DNA of 64,000 bases, from NCBI GenBank assembly GCA_028015205.1, contig CM051508.1:18184001-18248000 (forward strand), written 5' to 3'. The notes under the pieces are model-generated. The model did not search any database and was not told the origin of the DNA. It saw nothing but the letters and a program-made list of their open reading frames with translations. The DNA is from Mytilisepta virgata (Eukaryota > Mollusca > Bivalvia > Mytilida > Mytilidae). Below, in pieces: positions 59,036 to 64,000 of this stretch (position 1 is its first letter; every line of letters begins with the position of its first letter). The translations under genes and the position numbers were made by a program.

Positions 59036-59190
59036 TTGTGATGCACAAGATGTGCACATTTCATCGATTTACGACTCATCAGTTGTGCTTAAGACCTAAA
59101 AATTTCAAAACCAAAGCAATAATACCTTATGTTGAAGAGCAAATTCAAAAAATACCAAAATGACCAAAAGGGTAGTCCTATAACATAGAA
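59036..59190 (-). mobile_element. Hammerhead-bearing interspersed repeat
   Basis: Upstream of the ribozyme (minus strand) are CCCTTTTGGTCATTTTGGTA and GCTTTGGTTTTGAAATTTTT; downstream is ACTGGTATCAAA. The same order is found around 11316 (block I copy A), 40385 (copy B) and 62260. It encodes no protein and looks like the end region of a retroelement or a short non-autonomous relative. The spacing of the copies here shows no tandem monomers. Confidence 0.6.
59043..59088 (-). ncRNA. Hammerhead ribozyme, complete core and fully paired stems
   Basis: Minus strand 59088 to 59043: GCACAA (stem I 5'), CTGATGA, GTCG-TAAAT-CGAT (stem II, one G-U), GAA, then ATGTGCACAT (palindromic helix III), C (cleavage base, 59049), TTGTGC (stem I 3'). 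Stem I pairs 6 of 6, and all invariant core bases fit, so cleavage is predicted between 59049 and 59048. Helix III can form 3 bp over a 4-nt loop in one molecule or 10 bp between two. Repeats of this type are linked to Penelope-like elements and retrozymes; that affiliation is inference. Confidence 0.85.
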
Positions 59191-59329
59191 CCTGAGTGGT
59201 GATATTTGTCTTTTCATATTTGTTTTCTGATATTTTCTTTTTACTTATTTTGCTTTTTATTATTTTTCATTTTCTATTTTCTGTTTTTACTATCAATGTG
59301 CCGCCCCGAGGTCCTATTTGAACAGTAAA

Positions 59330-60427
59330 CAAGAGGCTCACCAGAGCCTGTATCGCTCACCTGGAGTCTGGTTTTCATTGGACAAGTAATCAACTATTTG
59401 ACCAAGTTTGTTGCAATTGGTTCAATTGTTCAGGGAAAATTTGTTGAAGATTTATTTTTCATAAGGTTTAATGTTAAAATATGTTCCCTGATGGTGGTAG
59501 TCCTGGCAGGAAGTTGATAAAATTGACCAGGAATAAGGGTGAACCTTAAATAAATGTAACAGAACCCGACCTCAAATTACACAAACCAATAACTCCTAAA
59601 TAGAATTTGGGATTCCCTTCAAAATTTTAGGGTATGTAGATCTCAACATGGCAAACATTTTTCAATTTACATTTTACTTCTATCTCAAATACTTTTGGAG
59701 ATACATGCAAAAATGTTAAAATTTTGAAAATTTGACCAAAAAAGGGCAATAACTCCTAAATGGGTTTTGGGATTTCCTTTAAAATTTCAGGGTATGTAGC
59801 TCTCAACATAGCAAACATTTTTCAAATTTACATATCACTTCTATCTCAAATAGTTTTAGAGATAAATGACAAAAAATGTTAAATTTTCAAAATTTGACAA
59901 AAAAAGGGCAATAACTCCTAAATGGGTTTTGGAATTTCCTTCAAAATTTCAGGTTAGGTAGATCTTGTCATGCTGATCAATTTTACCCCTCAGATTTTCG
60001 ATATCTGTAACAGTTTTTGAGTTATTAGCAAAAAACATCAATTTACGCCTATGTTCTATTTTTAGCAACAGTGGCCATGTTTTTCATCGGATCAATATAA
60101 AATGAGGATCGTTTGTGGAGGACATGTCATATATCATTCCTATGAAGCCTCGATCTAATCCGCCCAGCCGTTTCAGAGGAGAAGATTTTTGAAAATCAGT
60201 CAATCAGAAACAAGAATTGCCTCTGGTGGCCATGTTTCTTGACCAATCAGAACTAAATGAGGAAACTTTGTTGAGGATCTTCCATACACCACTCATGCAA
60301 AGTTTGGTTGGAATTGGCCAAATGGTTTCTGAGGAGAAGATGTTTGAATGAAAAGTTTACGACAGACGGACGACGGACGAAAAGTGATGGCAAAAGCTCA
60401 CATGGCCTTTTAGGCCAGGTGAGCTAA
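59330..60427 (+). repeat. GCTCACCTGG-family repeat with three ~158-bp internal units
   Basis: Head GAGCCTGTATCGCTCACCTGG, tail GACGGACGACGGACGAAAAG, GGCAAAAGCTCACATGGCC and GGCCAGGTGAGCT. Internal units start near 59588, 59746 and 59905 (AATAACTCCTAAATGGG ... TTTTGG), spaced 158-159 bp. The outer ends are inverted (AGCTCACCTGG / CCAGGTGAGCT). 60428-61130 has no recognisable gene. Confidence 0.88.
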
Positions 60428-61134
60428 AAAACGCGTAGCAAATCTAATTTTCAATTAGCAAGTGTAATATAATTATAAATGCTTACAAACATACTTACAT
60501 ATACAATTTAAAGAATAATTCCGTTAAATTTTATGAAATCCTGTGAAAATTTCACGAAAAACAGCAAGGTATATTTGTTTGCAAATTATGGATTATCTAC
60601 CCTTTCCAGAATTCTAAAATACAAATCCTTTCATGAAACGAACTTAGATCGAAGAAGATCGTGCGTAATGATCTATTAACTATAGGGTTAATTTTTAAAT
60701 TTCCATTTATTTTCATCGTATTTTATTGTATGAACTTTTTTAAAACATGCATACTTATTGACATAACGTGCATAAGTTCGTTTTGTAAAATATGGGTTAA
60801 CGCATTCTGATGACAGTTCAAAAATATGGCGGCTTGTTGTCAAACTCCACAACTCGAGGGAAAAAAATAATATTAGTGAAGGATTTTAAATTTCTTTGGC
60901 AAAAGGTAAGCAGGTTTTTTAATACTTCTTATGTTAAATTTTACTAAAGTCTTGTTTAACACATGAAATATGGATAAAAAAGGCGTTAAATGCGATTATG
61001 TTCCGACCTAAAATCGTGTCGGAAAATGCTAAAGGAACTTTAAGAGTTTCGATATGGCTTCGCATTCCAAAAAATAAAAAAATGAAAATATCAGCATGAA
61101 AACATTAAAAATGGAAAAAGAATGTGCAGTCATA

Positions 61135-61215
61135 TGTTATAGGACTAACCAAAAGGGGTAAAGCCAAAACCATCTAAGGACAGAGCTATGTACGAGGGAG
61201 TTTCTCCATAGATGA
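61135..61215 (-). repeat. Fragment of the hammerhead-bearing repeat (distal part only)
   Basis: AACCAAAAGGGGTAAAGCCA and AAGGACAGAGCTATGTACGA match the segment at 11437-11485 distal to the relic ribozyme. The ribozyme itself is absent. A purine-rich stretch (61220-61340) follows; the 107-codon minus-strand frame across it is low-complexity and not supported as a gene. Confidence 0.6.
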
Positions 61216-62139
61216 GGGGGTGGAAAGGGTATTGGGAGACAGGGAGAAAGGGGGCGGGAGAAAAGAAAGAAAGGGCGGGAGAAAGGAGGGAGAACTATCA
61301 AAGGGAGACAAACTTTAATTTTGAAAAAAAAATAAAGAGGTAAAAAAAAGCGAAAAAACTGGATACTAAATGTTCTAATAAATGGACAAATCTTTGAAAA
61401 AAGGCAACATTTATATTTCCCAAACCATTTTTGCCATTTCCGATCATTTCTAGAAATCATCCTTTCAAAAAAGAATTATCTCTCTGTTACGTTTTCCTTT
61501 TTAAAATGCCCCCATCATTTCCGGTTTGCCTTCACATGTGGGTATCTGTTTCCTCTTAGTATTTGGCGATCTTCTACAAATTTAAAAAGAAGGGATGCTG
61601 ACAATGTCAGAGAGATACACTCCCTCCTCTAAATAATATTACATGTACTTAACGCGTTTTCCAGGTCACCTTAAAATATTTACGTTATCCACTTGACCAT
61701 ACAAAGTAAGGACAAGGTGTTCTCGAGGACAGGGAAATATAGAGATGACACAATAAAAAACTATGTCTAATTTCATGATCCTCATACATGACCATACATA
61801 TCAAAAATGAGTTTCTTGACATTGGGGTATGCACAATGCACCATTGACAACATTCCAACATGTGTATTAATTTGCGTACGAGTCGGAGGCAGGCCTTCTT
61901 CGTAAAATCAGTATATGCTTTAATAAAGACCTACAATGTATGCCACCTATATATGGTCATATATTAATTCAAATTTGTATTAAAATCGATTGATCTGAAA
62001 AAAGACGGTTGTTAAGGTGGGAGATGGAAGCAGAGGGGCGGGAGAAAGGAGAAAGGTACCCCCCTTTCCACCCCTTCATAGATTTTGCAAAGTTTACATT
62101 TTTGTAACAGTAAATTTAAAGTATCAATTCGGGCTAGTA

Positions 62140-62375
62140 TCAAAATATTAGCGGCTGAGCTGGGGATACCCTCGGGCACTTGGACTCCACCAGCAGTAAC
62201 ACCGACTCAGTGGCTAAAAATAAATTCTTTGATACCAATATTGTTGCACATGATTCATGAATCATGATGTGCACCTTTCGTCGATTTACGACTCATCAGT
62301 TGTGCGCAAGGCCTGAAATGTTGAAAACCAAGCCAATAATCTAAAATGATGAAATACATGTATATAAAATTTAAT
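62140..62375 (-). mobile_element. Hammerhead-bearing interspersed repeat, second copy
   Basis: On the minus strand the ribozyme is followed by TTGGTATCAAAGAATTTATT, then CACTGAGTCGGTGTTACTGC and TGGAGTCCAAGTGCCCGAGG; upstream lies TTGGTTTTCAACATTTCAGG. Extends the family seen at 59036-59190 on its 3' side. The 60-codon frame here is incidental. Confidence 0.55.
62260..62305 (-). ncRNA. Hammerhead ribozyme relic with a palindromic insertion
   Basis: Minus strand: GCACAA, CTGATGA, GTCG-TAAAT-CGAC (perfect stem II), GAAA, GGTGCACATC. The core is intact, but helix III has one mismatch, and stem I on the 3' side is interrupted by ATGATTCATGAATC before ATGTGC, which pushes the pairing strand 14 nt away. 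Probably slow or inactive. Confidence 0.7.
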
Positions 62376-62983
62376 TCAAGCAATTAATATTGTAATATTG
62401 CGCCTTTTTGCTTTGATTCACGTGGTTACCATGTGCCGTTTTGACATCGGACACTTGTTCATTGATTTTTACTTGGAGCTGGGGCATGACAGCATTTGTA
62501 AACGTTTTAAGCGATTTACCTGTGCCCTAACGATCATTTGTGTTTAGATTTTTCAGTGTTTAGTCATTTGTATGTCTGGATAAGTGAGAAAGTTTACCTC
62601 TTGTCGTGTGTGTAAGAACTTTCATTTTCATGTTGTACGATTTCCGGTGAAAAAGTGTAGAACGCATGCGCAAGAATTGTATGCAAATTTATTTGTGGAA
62701 TGTGACCTGACGTGACCTTGTTTGTAAACATTGTCGGAAAGCGAGTATGAATACGATCTGAGTGAATTTGAGCATTACGATTAATTTATGAATTAAAGTA
62801 CAAATGATATTTATTGTCTAATTGCAATGTATTTTATGAACATTTCAGTGTCCCGTAAACATGTTGTTTACGCTGTATAGTATTTTTATTGCTTTGTCGT
62901 GGGTTATTTTTCTGTCATTGTACTGAACTGATATTCCCGACGGTTGCTATGAACGCACGCTCGTTGCCCCGACTGTTCTAGGG

Positions 62984-63015
62984 GATATATAAAGGATTTT
63001 CCGACTGATTCTTGG
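62984..63015 (+). promoter_or_regulatory. Possible TATA-type core promoter
   Basis: GATATATAAAGG at 62984-62995 is a strong TATA match in a locally GC-richer patch. No coding frame is recognised downstream to 64000, so this is a weak call; an unseen first exon or transposable-element promoter would explain it. 62380-62980 and 63020-64000 have nothing else recognisable. Confidence 0.25.
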
Positions 63016-64000
63016 AACCACGTCTTCTGGCTCATTATCAGTCTAGTAGCTTCAGCTTATTCATTTTCTTAGACATTTTGGTTAGTAATCATGTTTTCTC
63101 GCGAATTTCGGAATATTTTCCGAAGACCTTTCCTTACTTTTGGCATTTCTTATTGAAGTTTAATGTTCTCTTAAACTTGTATCAAAAATTATAACAGGAC
63201 AATTTAGCTTTTTCCCGACATTGAATCATTCTAGTGATGTTTAAAACTAAGTCAGAGTTAAACTTTGAGTCAAACTGTATTTTCCCATTGATCTGAATTG
63301 CAAGTAGCACAAAATTTCTACTTGATCACATTTGTTTTCACCCTATCAATTATTTCATTTTGTAGAAATAAAGTATTTGCAATTTTCCCATGCCCGTTTT
63401 TCATGTAAGGGTTACAGGAATCATTTCATGGTTAAGATTTGGACATAGGAATCCTGATTCATTATGTTTTCCTATAAATCGGAGAAACTCACAGCTTGCT
63501 AGGAATCCTGCAATATAACATTGTCTGATATCATGTTGTGCAGAGCAATAGTTTCATTTTTCTAAACTTTCAAGTATAGGGATAATTAAGTTGGTTATAG
63601 GATTTTCAACATGTTCAAATAAATAAGGATAGTTAAAAGTAGGAGTAAAAGTTATTTTAACTTCTGTGCACTCCAGAAGTTCAGTTGTATTATTGAACAA
63701 ATAACAGTTTAAAATAAGGGATATTATATGCTGTAGTATATAAGTTTACTATAGTAAAACTGGTTGAACACTGAGGCTTATTTTGATATATTGTCAATAG
63801 AATAACAACGTAAATGTTATACAATTTATTGTTATGAGTAATGCATTGTTATATGAATCTGAATAATATAATATCTGCTCAATACAGTCTTCTTCCTTCA
63901 ACATAATTATCTCCATATATCAACAGCAAAGGCCCACAACATCTATGGTTCCCTGGCTATCTCGTGAGACATTAGACCCTCTTGCTGTCCAACAAGAGAC

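Noticed and set aside
61137..61460. 107-codon minus-strand frame rich in Phe, Pro and Leu
   Set aside because: Low-complexity purine-rich DNA on the opposite strand; no motif, no splice context.

Overview
The window is eukaryotic and almost certainly from a bivalve mollusc; mussel-like is my best guess, but the species is an inference. The evidence is AT-rich DNA, spliced genes with GT/AG introns, dense and nested interspersed repeats of types familiar from bivalve genomes (tRNA-derived SINEs, Penelope-like elements, the short GCTCACCTGG repeat family), and a Mab-21/cGAS-like gene family of the kind expanded in bivalves. Only two host loci can be supported well: a three-copy cluster of cGAS-like (Mab-21 fold) genes, mostly decayed, at 8.5-11.0 kb and 37.3-39.8 kb (+ strand), and the ligand-binding-domain exons of a retinoic acid receptor-like nuclear receptor at 52.47-57.37 kb (- strand). 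A single C-type-lectin-like exon lies at 58.7-58.9 kb (-).

Layout. 0.9-5.4 kb and 43.75-49.0 kb are diverged copies of one non-coding block. 6.9-12.6 kb and 35.9-41.7 kb are copies of a second block that carries the cGAS-like genes. Copy A (8545-10967) is a pseudogene broken by indels, a 256-nt deletion and a 792-bp palindromic element inserted at TTAA. Copy B1 (37323-37944) is a truncated pseudogene fused directly to B2 (37966-39843). B2 keeps a 614-codon reading frame with the nucleotidyltransferase motif, but has a 5-nt deletion just after its splice acceptor. Between the two blocks (13-35 kb) lies a repeat-rich stretch: a LINE tail, a tRNA-SINE, a 2.6-kb foldback structure around a Tc1/mariner remnant, two convergent Penelope-like elements (22.7-25.9 kb), a 1.39-kb tandem array of a TIR element (26.5-29.9 kb), and fragments of a second reverse transcriptase family. 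The right third holds the receptor exons, several palindromes, a LINE tail, a SINE and more repeats.

The most unusual signal is a set of hammerhead-ribozyme motifs found by reading sequence and pairing together. One (59043-59088, -) has every core nucleotide and fully paired stems. One (24099-24154, -) lies just downstream of a Penelope-like element on the same strand. Four more (11316-11361, 40385-40418, 62260-62305, 14212-14262) are in various states of decay. In both good motifs helix III is palindromic, as expected if the ribozyme works best as a dimer. Other points worth checking are a 7-A run that shifts the frame of one receptor exon, a serine-to-asparagine change at a ligand-anchoring position of the receptor, and a long palindrome abutting a receptor splice donor.
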